The notes under the pieces: generated by a model | The model's database searches: none | Seen by the model: only the letters and a program-made list of their open reading frames with translations | What the model was told of the DNA's origin: nothing | NCBI GenBank assembly: GCA_019119355.1 | Contig: DWXE01000005.1 | Coordinates: 48,532 to 112,531 of the forward strand | DNA: 64,000 nucleotides | DNA from: Candidatus Eisenbergiella merdigallinarum | GTDB taxonomy: Bacteria; Bacillota; Clostridia; Lachnospirales; Lachnospiraceae | Direction of reading: 5' to 3' | Position numbers and translations under genes: made by a program | In this document: piece after piece, positions 24,545-33,006 of the stretch | Numbering within the stretch: the first letter of the stretch is position 1 | Layout of the letters: every line of letters starts with the position of its first letter

Positions 24545-25938
24545 TTCACGCCCTCGCGGGTATCCTCCAGAAGGATTCCCTTTTGCTGCAGCTCGTTGCG
24601 GATCTCGTCCGCCCGGGCGAAATTCTTCGCCTTTCTGGCGGCCTGACGCTCCGCGATCAGCGCTTCCACATCGGAATCCAGAAGCTCCTGCCCGGTCTGC
24701 ACCGAGAGGCCGCAGATGTCTGCGAGCTCCAGCAGCTCCTCCTCCAGGGCCTTCAGAAATTCTCCGGAACTGTTCTCATCCGCATTCGTATTGATGAACT
24801 TCACCAGTTCGAACACGGCTGCCAGGGCGTCCGCGGTGTTGAAATCGTCGTCCATGGCTTCGTCGAATTTCTTCGCGTATTCCCGCGCCGTCTCCAGAAG
24901 GGCCGCTTCCGCTTCGCTCCGGTTTCCTTCCTTGGCGTTCTGCTGGAGGAAGCCCAGGTTGGAGGCCGCCGTGCGGATGCGCTCCAGCCCGTTTTTGGCC
25001 GCTTCCATCAGGTCCGCGCTGAAGTTCAGGGGGCTTCTGTAATGGGCCGAGAGCATGAAAAAGCGCAGCACCATGGGATCGTATTGCTCCAGGATGTCCC
25101 GCACGGTGAAAAAGTTGCCCGCGGATTTGCTCATCTTCTTATTGTCGATGTTGAGAAAGGCGTTGTGCATCCAGTACCGGGCGAAGGTCTTCCCGTTGGC
25201 CGCCTCGGACTGGGCGATCTCGTTTTCGTGATGGGGGAAGATCAGATCCTCCCCGCCGGCGTGGATGTCGATCTCATCGCCCAGATACTTTTTGCTCATC
25301 ACCGAGCATTCGATGTGCCAGCCCGGCCTTCCGTCGCACCAGGGGGATTCCCAGGCGGGCTCCCCTTCCTTTTTGGGCTTCCAGAGCACGAAATCCAGGG
25401 GATCCTCCTTCTGATCTTCGCCGGAAACCAGCAGGGAGCGCTTGCCGCCCTCCAGATCGTCCAGATTTTTATGGGAGAGCTTCCCGTACTGCGAAAAGCT
25501 CCTGGTCCTGAAATAGACCGTTCCGTCCGCCGCCACATAGGCGTGCCCCTTTTCGATGAGGGTCTGGATCATCTCCTCCATGCCGCAGATTTCCTGGGTC
25601 GCGAGGGGATGGGTGGTAGCCGGCCTGACGTTTAACGCCTCCATATCCTTTTTGCATTCCGCGATATACCGCTGCGAAATCGTCTCCGCGTCCACCCCTT
25701 CCTCGATGGCCTTTTTGATGATCTTATCGTCCACATCCGTGAAATTGCTCACGTAGTTGACTTCGTATCCCCTGTGCTCCATGTAGCGGCGCACCGTATC
25801 GAATACGATCATGGGGCGCGCGTTTCCGATATGGATCAGGTTGTATACGGTGGGGCCGCATACGTACATCCGCACCTTTCCCGGCTCGATGGGAACGAAT
25901 TCTTCTTTCCGTTTCGTCAGCGTATTATAGATTTTCAC
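24529..25938 (-). CDS. cysS: Cysteinyl-tRNA synthetase
   Basis: 469 residues, class I enzyme. Zn-binding Cys28 in YVCGPTVYN, the [12 protein letters not shown] signature (HIGH), [27 protein letters not shown] and [15 protein letters not shown] (KMSKS), followed by the DALR anticodon-binding domain and a C-terminal helical tail. The start overlaps the cysE stop by 4 bp. The cysteine T-box upstream of cysE should control both genes. Confidence 0.97.
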   Translation of the reverse strand: MKIYNTLTKRKEEFVPIEPGKVRMYVCGPTVYNLIHIGNARPMIVFDTVRRYMEHRGYEVNYVSNFTDVDDKIIKKAIEEGVDAETISQRYIAECKKDMEALNVRPATTHPLATQEICGMEEMIQTLIEKGHAYVAADGTVYFRTRSFSQYGKLSHKNLDDLEGGKRSLLVSGEDQKEDPLDFVLWKPKKEGEPAWESPWCDGRPGWHIECSVMSKKYLGDEIDIHAGGEDLIFPHHENEIAQSEAANGKTFARYWMHNAFLNIDNKKMSKSAGNFFTVRDILEQYDPMVLRFFMLSAHYRSPLNFSADLMEAAKNGLERIRTAASNLGFLQQNAKEGNRSEAEAALLETAREYAKKFDEAMDDDFNTADALAAVFELVKFINTNADENSSGEFLKALEEELLELADICGLSVQTGQELLDSDVEALIAERQAARKAKNFARADEIRNELQQKGILLEDTREGVKWKRA

Positions 25939-26639
25939 TCCGTTTTCCTCTCCGTTCTGCCGCCTTTTGCGGCCGTTTTTTTCTCCAGGTCCTTCAGCCT
26001 GTTTTCCAGTTCCAGCACCCGGTTGATCAGGGCGCTGTTTTCTTTCTGCAAATTCGTGATGTCCTCCCGGACCGGATCCGGCAGATGGACCTGATCCATG
26101 GTCTCCCTGGGCAGCGGCTGGTTTCCCCTGCGCACGACCCTGCCCGGGACCCCCACCACCGTGGAATTGGACGGAACGGGGGAAAGCACCACGCTCCCGG
26201 CCCCGATTTTGGAGTTTTCCCCGATGGTGAAGGATCCCAGCACTTTGGCCCCGGCGCTGATCATCACGTTATCCCCGATGGTGGGATGGCGCTTCCCCTG
26301 CTCCTTGCCCGTGCCCCCCAGGGTCACCCCCTGATACAGGGTCACGTTGTTTCCGATCACCGTCGTTTCCCCGATGATGACTCCGTTGCCGTGATCGATG
26401 AAAAATCCCTTCCCGATCTTTGCGCCCGGATGGATCTCGATCCCGGTCTTTCGCACCCCTCTCTGGGAGACATAGCGGGCCCAGAAATAGTGCCCGTTTT
26501 CATAGAGCCTGTGGGCCAGGCGATAGTGCAGCATCACCTTGAAGCTCGGATACAGCAATACTTCCATGGAAGAATGGATGGCCGGATCCCGTTCCCGGAC
26601 GATCCGGATCTCCTCCTTCAGATTTTGAATGATTCCCAT
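25935..26639 (-). CDS. cysE: Serine O-acetyltransferase
   Basis: First step of cysteine synthesis (serine to O-acetylserine). 234 residues from ATG 26639, preceded by GAGGTGG; an ATG four codons earlier lacks a site. Short N-terminal helical domain (VLLYPSFKVMLHYRLAHRLYENG), then left-handed hexapeptide repeats (EIHPGAKIGKGFFIDHGNGVIIGETTVIG, NVTLYQGVTLGGTG, catalytic His in DHG), and a longer-than-usual coiled-coil C-terminus (ENSALINRVLELENRLKDLEKK) of about 40 residues. Its leader contains a cysteine T-box and repeat copy A. Confidence 0.95.
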   Translation of the reverse strand: MGIIQNLKEEIRIVRERDPAIHSSMEVLLYPSFKVMLHYRLAHRLYENGHYFWARYVSQRGVRKTGIEIHPGAKIGKGFFIDHGNGVIIGETTVIGNNVTLYQGVTLGGTGKEQGKRHPTIGDNVMISAGAKVLGSFTIGENSKIGAGSVVLSPVPSNSTVVGVPGRVVRRGNQPLPRETMDQVHLPDPVREDITNLQKENSALINRVLELENRLKDLEKKTAAKGGRTERKTE

Positions 26640-26662
26640 GTTCCACCTCATTTCAGCCGAAA

Positions 26663-26720
26663 CGCGATCCGCCGGAGGTTTTTGTACGTCAGGAAAGGAA
26701 CTCTCCTGTCGTATAAAAAA
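26663..26720 (-). repeat. Dispersed palindromic repeat, copy A (cysE leader)
   Basis: Minus strand: starts in the T run of the T-box terminator (TTTTTTATACGACAGGAGAG), folds back with CTTTCCTGACGTACAAAAA, then CTCCGGCGGATCGCG. Same family as copies B-D. Confidence 0.7.
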
Positions 26721-26985
26721 CGCGGAACCCCTCCGTCAGCCAGCGACGAAAAGTTTTCCGCGGTTCCACACTGTTTCAGAATTTTCCGAAAATCCTGCCC
26801 TCTCTGCGCGCATAACGGACGCCACCCGTGACCGGCTCGATCCCATCTCTTCAAACCGAAGACGGCTTCGCCGGACCGGCTCCCGGATGCACTTTCCGCC
26901 GCTTCCCGCCGGGAATGCTTTCAGCCCGTGGCATTCCCTCTCTGTGGCGATCCCGCCCGCGTACTCTTTCCGTTCACAGCCTTTC
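26713..26985 (-). promoter_or_regulatory. T-box leader, probably cysteine-specific
   Basis: The antiterminator T-box GTGTGGAACCGCGG (26758-26771) and terminator pairing CGCGGAA...TTCCGCG followed by TTTTTT are clear. Upstream lie an AGAGTACG (AGTA-type) element and a GGAAAGTGCATCC segment whose TGC could be the Cys specifier codon. Uncharged tRNA-Cys would favour antitermination and read-through into cysE-cysS, as in known T-boxes. The T-box call is firm; the specifier assignment rests on position plus the genes controlled. Confidence 0.85.
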
Positions 26986-26992
26986 TCCATTC

Positions 26993-27021
26993 AGAATAGA
27001 AAAAAATCCCCGTTTTGTCAA
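26993..27021 (-). promoter_or_regulatory. Promoter of the cysE T-box transcript
   Basis: TTGACA, 17 bp, TATTCT on the minus strand, just beyond the stop of the acetyltransferase gene. Confidence 0.8.
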
Positions 27022-27026
27022 CCGCT

Positions 27027-28076
27027 TTATACGATTTCGTTGATCCAGACCGGGGAAAGGAAGGCGGGTTTTCCGGGGGCAGACTGCAAATCTTTTCGGC
27101 CGAAGGCAAATGCGGTCAGCTCCCTGGCGGTCAGGGTCAGATTCGCCCGAAGCCCTTCGCCGGTTCCCCCCTCCTCCTGCCGCTGCGCCCGGCAGCCGTT
27201 CCCGTCCGCCCGGCAGAGAAACAGCCCGTCGTTTCCGGGCAGGAAAGGATCCCGGATCCGGACGAGAAACTCCGCCGGCTCTTCGCTTCGAAGCAGGGAC
27301 AGCAGGGCCCCGGCATGCGCCGCCCTGGCCATGATGGCCGGCGTTTCCCCCAGCCGTTCCCCGGCAAACCGCCGTTCGATCCCGGGCTCCGCCAGAACCT
27401 CCAACAGCTCCGAAACGCCCTCTTCCCGGGTATGGTAAAACAGGCCGGCCAGCTCTTTCTCCCCGCGTTCCCCCGGCAGCTCGAAGCCGTAAATGCCCCC
27501 CGCCTGCGCCCGCGCCTCTTCCAGCTTTTCTCTATAATATGCGCCGTCGCGCCGGACGTACACCGCCTTTTCGCGCTGCAGAAACCGCTCCGCGAACAGG
27601 GCCATTCTCCCGGCGTCCTCCGGCCCCATTTTCCGCAGGGCCGAAGGGTCGAAGGCCGATGCGTCCCACACGGGCCGGTCGTAAATCCAGACGAAGCCGA
27701 AGGGCTCGTAAATGGTGGGCGACGCGGGCATCAGAAACGCGAAGGGGACGCCCTCCCTCCAAAGCAGGGACAGGGCCTCCCGAAGCAGGGCGGACATATA
27801 TCCCCGGCCGCGGCAGTCGGGCCGGGTGGCCACCCCCACGATATAGGCGGAGTCCACCTGCCTGCCGGCCGCGCACATCCGCTGGGGGGTCAGATAGAGC
27901 ATGGCCCGGATCCCCTCCGGCCCCTCCAGCACCAGCCCGCGGTTCCGGGCGGCTTTCCTGGAAAAATAGTAATCCGTAAAGGCGGCCGTATCCTCCGCAA
28001 AAACCTGCCTCCACAGCCCCTCCGCCTCCAGGCATTCCTCTCCTTCCAGCAGGCGGATCCCCTCTTCTTTTCTCAT
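27027..28076 (-). CDS. Eis-like GNAT acetyltransferase with C-terminal SCP2-like domain
   Basis: 349 residues. The N-terminal GNAT domain has the acetyl-CoA loop [21 protein letters not shown] (near 82-102) and [22 protein letters not shown], the typical Eis/YkwB-type 'P..pfYe.fGF' segment. A second GNAT-like region and a C-terminal SCP2-type beta domain ([17 protein letters not shown]... [14 protein letters not shown]) complete the Eis architecture. Substrate unknown; Mycobacterium Eis acetylates aminoglycosides, but that cannot be assumed here. The start ATG overlaps the ispF stop by 4 bp. Confidence 0.85.
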   Translation of the reverse strand: MRKEEGIRLLEGEECLEAEGLWRQVFAEDTAAFTDYYFSRKAARNRGLVLEGPEGIRAMLYLTPQRMCAAGRQVDSAYIVGVATRPDCRGRGYMSALLREALSLLWREGVPFAFLMPASPTIYEPFGFVWIYDRPVWDASAFDPSALRKMGPEDAGRMALFAERFLQREKAVYVRRDGAYYREKLEEARAQAGGIYGFELPGERGEKELAGLFYHTREEGVSELLEVLAEPGIERRFAGERLGETPAIMARAAHAGALLSLLRSEEPAEFLVRIRDPFLPGNDGLFLCRADGNGCRAQRQEEGGTGEGLRANLTLTARELTAFAFGRKDLQSAPGKPAFLSPVWINEIV

Positions 28077-28612
28077 CCCTTCGGGCAGCCCTGACAGCCG
28101 CCGCAGTCGGGCCGGGACACATCCCGGTCATACAGCTCCATGGGGCTGGCCAGCAGGCAGATCGCCTGGGCGGAAATTCCTTCCCCGCTGCCGGTAAAGC
28201 CCAGCCCCTCTTCCGTGGTGGCTTTCACGTTTACCTGGGAAATATCGATTTTCAGCGCGTCCGCGATATTCCGGCGCATCCGGTCGATATGGGGGCGCAT
28301 TTTCGGAGCCTGCGCGATGATGGTTGCGTCGATGTTCTCCACCAGGAAACAGCCGTCTTCCAGAAGTTTTCCCACATGTTTCAGAAGCTCCATGCTGCTG
28401 ATCCCCCGATAAGCCGGATCCGTATCCGGGAAATGTTTCCCGATGTCCCCCAGCGCCGCCGCGCCCAGCAGGGCGTCCATGACGGCGTGCAGCAGCACGT
28501 CCGCGTCCGAATGCCCCAGAAGCCCTTTCTCGTAAGGGATTTCTACGCCGCCCATGATCAGCGGCCTTCCCTGCGTCAAACGATGTACGTCGTATCCCAT
28601 TCCAATTCTCAT
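28073..28612 (-). CDS. ispF: 2-C-methyl-D-erythritol 2,4-cyclodiphosphate synthase
   Basis: MEP-pathway isoprenoid synthesis. 179 residues from ATG 28612 (AAGGAAGG upstream). Metal-binding GYDVHRL (Asp8, His10), [35 protein letters not shown] and the C-terminal [23 protein letters not shown] are intact. The protein is about 20 residues longer than usual: after the normal end it carries [21 protein letters not shown] with three cysteines (CxxCxxC), which I do not know from other IspF. Confidence 0.94.
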   Translation of the reverse strand: MRIGMGYDVHRLTQGRPLIMGGVEIPYEKGLLGHSDADVLLHAVMDALLGAAALGDIGKHFPDTDPAYRGISSMELLKHVGKLLEDGCFLVENIDATIIAQAPKMRPHIDRMRRNIADALKIDISQVNVKATTEEGLGFTGSGEGISAQAICLLASPMELYDRDVSRPDCGGCQGCPKG

Positions 28613-28662
28613 GCCCGTTTTCCTTCCTTTCTGCGCGCTGTCTGATTTCGACTTTTCCGCCG

Positions 28663-29367
28663 TCAATCCGGCTCCACCATGCGGTATCCTACCCCGATCT
28701 CCGTGAAGATATACCGGGGCTGCGCCGGGTTTTCCTCCACCTTCCGCCGGATATTGGCCATATTCACCCGCAGGATGCGATTGTTGTTTTCCATGTTGGG
28801 CCCCCAGATTTCCCGGATCAGGAAATCATAGGTCATCACCTTTCCGGCGTATTTTGCCAGCAGGGCCACCAGCCTGAATTCGTTCTGGGTCAGATTCGCA
28901 TCCCTGCCGTCCACATACGCCCGGTGCTTATCGTAATCCACCACGAGTCCGCCGGCCCGGAAAACCCCGCTCCTGGTTCCTTCCGCAGATCCCGCCGCCC
29001 GATAGTGCCGGATGGCTGTCCGGATCCGCGCCAGAAGTTCCGACGGCCCGAAGGGCTTGGTGATATAGTCGTCCGCTCCCTGATCCAGCGCATCCACCTT
29101 GTCCCGTTCATGGTCTCTTGCCGAAACCACCACGATGGGCATCCCGGTCCACTCCCTCACCCTTTTTAAGATCGTCATGCCGTCCAGATCCGGCAGCCCC
29201 AGATCCAGGATCACCAGATCCGGGCAGCGGGAGGTGATCAGGCTGTAGGCTTCCGCTCCCGTAGCGGAAAGGATCACCTCGTAATGGTTCGCCTCCAGAA
29301 TGGCCCGAAGGAAATTCCGGATGCTGGCATCGTCCTCCACGATCAGAATTCTGTCCCTGACTTCCAA
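28663..29367 (-). CDS. kdpE: KdpE-like OmpR-family response regulator
   Basis: 234 residues. Receiver domain with [17 protein letters not shown], phospho-acceptor Asp in [13 protein letters not shown] and Lys in DDYITKPF; C-terminal winged helix ([46 protein letters not shown]). The likely start is TTG 29367, eight to nine bases after AGAGGG, inside the 3' end of the kinase gene (25-bp overlap). The frame runs on open for over 300 codons upstream but that part overlaps kdpD out of frame and is not coding. In KdpE systems the output is potassium transport; no kdpFABC is in this window. Confidence 0.85.
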   Translation of the reverse strand: MEVRDRILIVEDDASIRNFLRAILEANHYEVILSATGAEAYSLITSRCPDLVILDLGLPDLDGMTILKRVREWTGMPIVVVSARDHERDKVDALDQGADDYITKPFGPSELLARIRTAIRHYRAAGSAEGTRSGVFRAGGLVVDYDKHRAYVDGRDANLTQNEFRLVALLAKYAGKVMTYDFLIREIWGPNMENNNRILRVNMANIRRKVEENPAQPRYIFTEIGVGYRMVEPD

Positions 29368-30437
29368 CTTTTTGAACCCTCTTCCTCCATGGGGAGCCAG
29401 AAGCTGACCCTGGCTCCCCCTTCTTCCCTGTTTTCCGCCTTCATGCTTCCTCCGTGGGCCTTTACGATGCTCATGCAGACGGAGAGGCCGATCCCCATGT
29501 TGCGCCGGGAATCGCCTCCCTCCTGGCCCTGGCCGGAGAGCCTTCCTTCGAATATCACGGGCAGGACGGACCTGGAAATGCCGTTTCCGTCGTCTTCCAC
29601 CGCGGTGGTCACTCCGCCCTCCTCCTGCGCCACCACGATCCGGATTTCCTCCACGCCTCCGCCGTGCTGGACCGAATTTTCCATCAGGTTCATCAGCACC
29701 TGCTCGATGAGGATCCCGTCCATGGGGACGATCAGCGCTTCCGGCGGCATCTCCACCTCTACCCGCATCCCGGGATACAGGCCCCGGAATTTCCCCACCG
29801 CGTCGCCGATCACCTCTTCCATCACTTCCTCCGCGGTGTGGATCCGCGCCCCTTCCCCGTTTCCGCTGATGCGGGTGATGGAGAGGAGGTTCTCCACAAT
29901 CCGGATCAGCCACTGGGCCTCTTTCTTCATGTCCCCGATCAGCCGGCGCTTCTCTCCGTCTTCCAGAACGCCGTAATTTTCCAGGATTCCGGAAGCCGCC
30001 CCCAGAATGGAAGTCAGAGGGGTCCGGATATCGTGGGAAACCGCCCGCAGCAGGTTGCCCCGGAGCTTTTCCCGCTCCGCCTCCAGCCGCACCTTCTCCT
30101 GATTTTTGATCTGAGTCGTCATGGTGCTGACGGTGACGGCCACCGCCAGCATCACCAGAAAGGTCAGCGGATAGCCGGTAATCGTGAAATTCAGCGCAAA
30201 ATACGGGTATGTGAACACGAAATTCACGCCCACCACCGCGATGAAGGACGCCGCGATCCCGTATCCATACCCGTCCGTATATTTCGAAATGAACAGGACC
30301 GCCAGCACGAACAGCAGCGGAACGTGGGTGTCCGCAGCGGTGAAATTCTGCAAAACAAAGCAGACCGCCGTGGCCAGCCCCAGCACCCCCGCGGTGATGC
30401 CGCAGTTTTTCAGCAGTCCCTTCTCCTTCGTGTCCAT
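29343..30437 (-). CDS. kdpD: KdpD-type sensor histidine kinase with DUF4118 membrane domain
   Basis: 364 residues: four transmembrane segments in the DUF4118 domain (about 10-105), a HisKA helix with the phospho-His in RAVSHDIRTPLTSILGAASG (near 135), and a HATPase_c domain with N box LMNLMENSVQHGG, G1 EDDGNGIS and G2 GIGLSVCMSIVKAHGG. The ~400-residue cytoplasmic KdpD/Usp input domain of full KdpD is absent, so it corresponds to the C-terminal half. ATG follows GAGGAGGATGAGACCG. Repeat copy B lies 64 bp upstream. Confidence 0.9.
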   Translation of the reverse strand: MDTKEKGLLKNCGITAGVLGLATAVCFVLQNFTAADTHVPLLFVLAVLFISKYTDGYGYGIAASFIAVVGVNFVFTYPYFALNFTITGYPLTFLVMLAVAVTVSTMTTQIKNQEKVRLEAEREKLRGNLLRAVSHDIRTPLTSILGAASGILENYGVLEDGEKRRLIGDMKKEAQWLIRIVENLLSITRISGNGEGARIHTAEEVMEEVIGDAVGKFRGLYPGMRVEVEMPPEALIVPMDGILIEQVLMNLMENSVQHGGGVEEIRIVVAQEEGGVTTAVEDDGNGISRSVLPVIFEGRLSGQGQEGGDSRRNMGIGLSVCMSIVKAHGGSMKAENREEGGARVSFWLPMEEEGSKSWKSGTEF

Positions 30438-30500
30438 CCGGTCTCATCCTCCTCATTTTACTATAACTTTTTCCCCGCGGCTACCGTTTTTTCCCGCTCC

Positions 30501-30652
30501 ATTTCCTGCGGTATCAAAAGTGTGCGCCACGGCGCATTCGCGCCGGGCGAGATTGCCTTCAGGCAATCTCTGCCTTTTGAGCGAGTGCGCATCCTCAGCG
30601 GAGCGTCTTTTTTGATATCGCAGGAAAGTTCCTTTCCTGCGATATCAAAAAA
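30501..30652 (-). repeat. Dispersed palindromic repeat, copy B (upstream of kdpD)
   Basis: About 150 bp. The palindrome TTTTTTGATATCGCAGGAAAG/CTTTCCTGCGATATCAAAAAA (30609-30652) is followed by a ~100-bp body sharing GACGCTCCGCTG, GGATGCGCACTCGC and an inner TTGCCT...AGGCAA stem with copy D, and closes with TATCAAAAGTGTGCGCC and another TTTCCTGCGGTATC half-site at 30502-30515, so the unit is flanked by terminal inverted repeats. Confidence 0.8.
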
Positions 30653-30696
30653 GGAGCCGCCGCATCCGGTGAAATCGATCCCCGATGCAGCGGCCC
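30646..30696 (-). terminator. Terminator of the small membrane-protein gene
   Basis: GCCGCTGCATC/GATGCGGCGGC stem followed by TTTTTT on the minus strand; the T run is also the start of repeat copy B. Confidence 0.7.
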
Positions 30697-30734
30697 CGCT
30701 GGAAAGGCGCTTTTGCAGACGGCACGCGCTCCGC

Positions 30735-30884
30735 TCAGTCGAACAGGGAGCGGCCGTACTTCACTTTTCTGTAAATCTTCTGCCCCAGTACCACCGGAAT
30801 GCTCACCGTCAGATACAGGGTCGGAAGTCCGCCCAGCACGCCCATCAGCGCCACCATGATCACGCTAAACACATTTTCCATCAT
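30735..30884 (-). CDS. Small single-span membrane protein (49 aa)
   Basis: MMENVFSVIMVALMGVLGGLPTLYL then VSIPVVLGQKIYRKVKYGRSLFD: one long hydrophobic segment followed by a basic tail, the look of a genuine small membrane protein rather than noise. GAGGGG lies six bases before the first of two ATGs. A terminator follows it and a structured leader precedes it. Its position between kdpDE and the protease fusion could suggest an ion-transport accessory role (KdpF-like size), but there is no motif to prove it. Confidence 0.6.
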   Translation of the reverse strand: MMENVFSVIMVALMGVLGGLPTLYLTVSIPVVLGQKIYRKVKYGRSLFD

Positions 30885-30902
30885 CTATGCCCCTCTTTCT
30901 GT

Positions 30903-30963
30903 CATCGTCAAAGACGATTTGTCAGAGACGATTCGTCTCCGCTGATCCGTCTCTGACGATGAT
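30903..30963 (-). repeat. Nested inverted repeats in the leader of the 49-aa gene
   Basis: GTCAGAGACG...CGTCTCTGAC and a third related CGTCTTTGACGAT occur within 60 bp (plus strand: CATCGTCAAAGACGAT, GTCAGAGACGATTCGTCTC, CGTCTCTGACGATGAT). Alternative hairpins are possible; role unknown. Confidence 0.55.
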
Positions 30964-31056
30964 AGCACAACGCCGGAAACCGATCCAGAACGGGGGGCGG
31001 ATTTTAATCGGTTCTTAACGGGATCCGCTTTTTTCTTAGCGGGAACTGAACACCTC

Positions 31057-32673
31057 TTACGCCGCGCCCTTCTGCCACTTCACCATCAGAACCAGGCTGA
31101 CGGCGGAGATCAGCAAAAAGAAGACGCAGGCCGGGAGGGTGACGAAAACCCCTCCGAAGGGCATCAGATCCATCATCACGTAGACGAACAGGTTCGCTAC
31201 CGCGTGAAACGCCATGGGAGCCAGGATGCTGTCGTAGATCTCATAGACGATGGCCAGCACGATGCCCAGGGCCGTAGCGTAGACGGCCTGTACCAGATTC
31301 CCGTGGAACAGCCCGAACAAAAGGCCGGACACCACCACCGCCAGCGGCACGTTGCTCACCTTCTTCAGCCGTCCGTATACCACGCCCCGGAAAACGAACT
31401 CCTCCCCCAGGGGCGCCAGGATGCCGAAGGAAAGGATGCCCAGCCAGAGGGGCGTATCGAACTGCATCTGCGAAACTTCCTGAAAGGTGGGCGAATACCG
31501 GTACAGCTCCACCAGCGACAAGAGCCCGTTTAAGCCGGCGGCCAGGGAAGCCGCCAGGACCGCCATCGGCACCAGCGAAAGCCCGTCCGTGCGCACCCTG
31601 GGGCGCAGCCTGACGTCCCTGCGCCAGATGAGAAAGCAGACGACAAACGCCGCGATCACGCCGGCCGCATTCCCCAGATTGATCCAGTAGTTATAAGCCG
31701 ACTGGCTCATCCCTCCCGGCAGGAAGTCCGACGTCAGCATCCCGATCAGGAGCACCGCCGTTCCCACCGTGAGATTTATGAGGAAATAGGCCAGCATGGC
31801 CAGCGCGCAGGCGCCCACGGCCTTCCCGACCCTCGACGCCTTCGTCTCCGGCCTGGCGGGGTTTTGTCCGCGGTAGCGCCGATACAGACTGCCGCTGTCC
31901 GCTGCGCTTCCGCCGCTGTATACGCCCTGGCCGCCGGGTTCCTGCCCGGTCCCCTGCCGCCCCGCCGCAGCGCTGCCCTGATCCCGGGCCGACACCGACA
32001 CGGGCGGCTGTCCGCCCAGGAGCGCGCTGCGCAGCCCTTCCACGTTCTGCACAAGGATCTCGGCCCCGGCCTCCTGCAGCTCCCCGGGGGCCGCGTAGCC
32101 GTAAGCCACCCCGATGCTGTGCGCCCCCGCGGCCCGCGCGCCTTCCACGTCGTATTTCCGGTCGCCCACCATCACAACGCTGGACGGATTCGCCGCGCCC
32201 CTCTGCGCGAACTGCCAGAGCACTTCGCGGACCACCTCTTCCTTGCGTTCCCGGCGGCCGTCCAGTTCGCTGCCCACCACGATCTCAAAATACTGCCGGA
32301 TCCCGAAATAGTTCAGAATATCCTCCACGTACACCGTGGGCTTGCTGGAAGCCACCGCCAGATGGGCTCCCGCCGCCTTCAGATCCCGCAAAAGCTCCGG
32401 GATGCCGGGATAGAGCGCGTTCTCGTACTTTCCCACCTCGGAAAAGCGCTCCCGGTATTTTCCCACCGCCTCTTCGGCCTGCTCCTGCGTAAAATTGTAA
32501 TATTTCATGAAGCTGTCCCGCAGCGGAGGGCCGATAAAGGGCTCCAGCCTGTCCGCGTCCGGCTCCTCGATGCCGAAGCTTTTGAGCGCGTACTGGACGC
32601 TGCCCGTAATGCCCACCTTTGGGTCGCTGATCGTTCCATCCAGATCAAACAGGATATAGGAAAACATCTTCAC
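31057..32673 (-). CDS. Fusion of a HAD phosphatase (Gph/PgmB-like) and a CPBP intramembrane protease
   Basis: 538 residues. Residues 1-220 are a HAD-IA hydrolase: DLDGTISD (nucleophile Asp), VASSKPT (motif II Ser), and VVMVGDRKYDVEGARAAG (motifs III/IV). A ~60-residue Gly/Gln/Ser-rich linker (SVSARDQGSAAAGRQGTGQEPG) follows. Residues about 285-538 form a multi-span CPBP/CAAX protease domain with catalytic GEEFVFRGVVYGRL, FGLFHGN and FHAVANLF. CPBP proteins process prenylated proteins or bacteriocins in other systems; the HAD part usually dephosphorylates small phosphoesters. Both active sites look intact and the frame is continuous. ATG follows GAGGTGTGAAG. Confidence 0.88.
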   Translation of the reverse strand: MKMFSYILFDLDGTISDPKVGITGSVQYALKSFGIEEPDADRLEPFIGPPLRDSFMKYYNFTQEQAEEAVGKYRERFSEVGKYENALYPGIPELLRDLKAAGAHLAVASSKPTVYVEDILNYFGIRQYFEIVVGSELDGRRERKEEVVREVLWQFAQRGAANPSSVVMVGDRKYDVEGARAAGAHSIGVAYGYAAPGELQEAGAEILVQNVEGLRSALLGGQPPVSVSARDQGSAAAGRQGTGQEPGGQGVYSGGSAADSGSLYRRYRGQNPARPETKASRVGKAVGACALAMLAYFLINLTVGTAVLLIGMLTSDFLPGGMSQSAYNYWINLGNAAGVIAAFVVCFLIWRRDVRLRPRVRTDGLSLVPMAVLAASLAAGLNGLLSLVELYRYSPTFQEVSQMQFDTPLWLGILSFGILAPLGEEFVFRGVVYGRLKKVSNVPLAVVVSGLLFGLFHGNLVQAVYATALGIVLAIVYEIYDSILAPMAFHAVANLFVYVMMDLMPFGGVFVTLPACVFFLLISAVSLVLMVKWQKGAA

Positions 32674-32758
32674 ACCTCTCTCTTTCCTTTGTCGTTACAT
32701 CTTTTTTATCATAACAGAATTTCCCTGCGGCAGCTATGAAATTTTTGTGAAAAAACGA

Positions 32759-32787
32759 TTGACACCATGCCCCCGGCGGGCTATAGT
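32759..32787 (+). promoter_or_regulatory. Promoter of the TPP riboswitch-thiT unit
   Basis: TTGACA, 17 bp, TATAGT. Confidence 0.85.
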
Positions 32788-32804
32788 TAAGTGGATAAAC
32801 AATC

Positions 32805-32900
32805 AGCCAGGGGAGCGATTGCTGAGACTGAATGCCGGAATGCGGTTCCGGGATTCTAACCCTTACTACCTGACCCGGATAATACCGGCGGAGGGAGGCG
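32805..32900 (+). promoter_or_regulatory. TPP riboswitch (THI element)
   Basis: GGGGAGCGATTGCTGAGA, CCCTTACTACCTGACCCGGATAATACCGGCGGAGGGA: the THI-box consensus including ACCTGA-CCGGATAATACCGGCG-AGGGA. Thiamine pyrophosphate binding should shut off the transporter downstream. Confidence 0.95.
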
Positions 32901-32977
32901 GAGTTTTGCAGAGACGAAAGAGAAAGCGGACAGGATGCTGTTTTCCTGCTCTTTTGGGCTGCAGTCGGCGACACACC

Positions 32978-32999
32978 CCTCCTGTACCATGCAAGGAGG
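32978..32999 (+). promoter_or_regulatory. Hairpin masking the thiT Shine-Dalgarno
   Basis: CCTCCT (32978-32983) pairs with AGGAGG (32994-32999), the thiT ribosome binding site, with TTTTTTT right behind it. It can act as a sequestering hairpin and, less clearly, as a terminator. Confidence 0.6.
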
Positions 33000-33006
33000 T
33001 TTTTTT

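Noticed and set aside
28663..30456. One 597-codon frame covering the response regulator and the kinase region
   Set aside because: Only the last 234 codons are response regulator. The upstream part overlaps kdpD in another frame and is Gly/Arg-rich noise, so the start was placed at TTG 29367.
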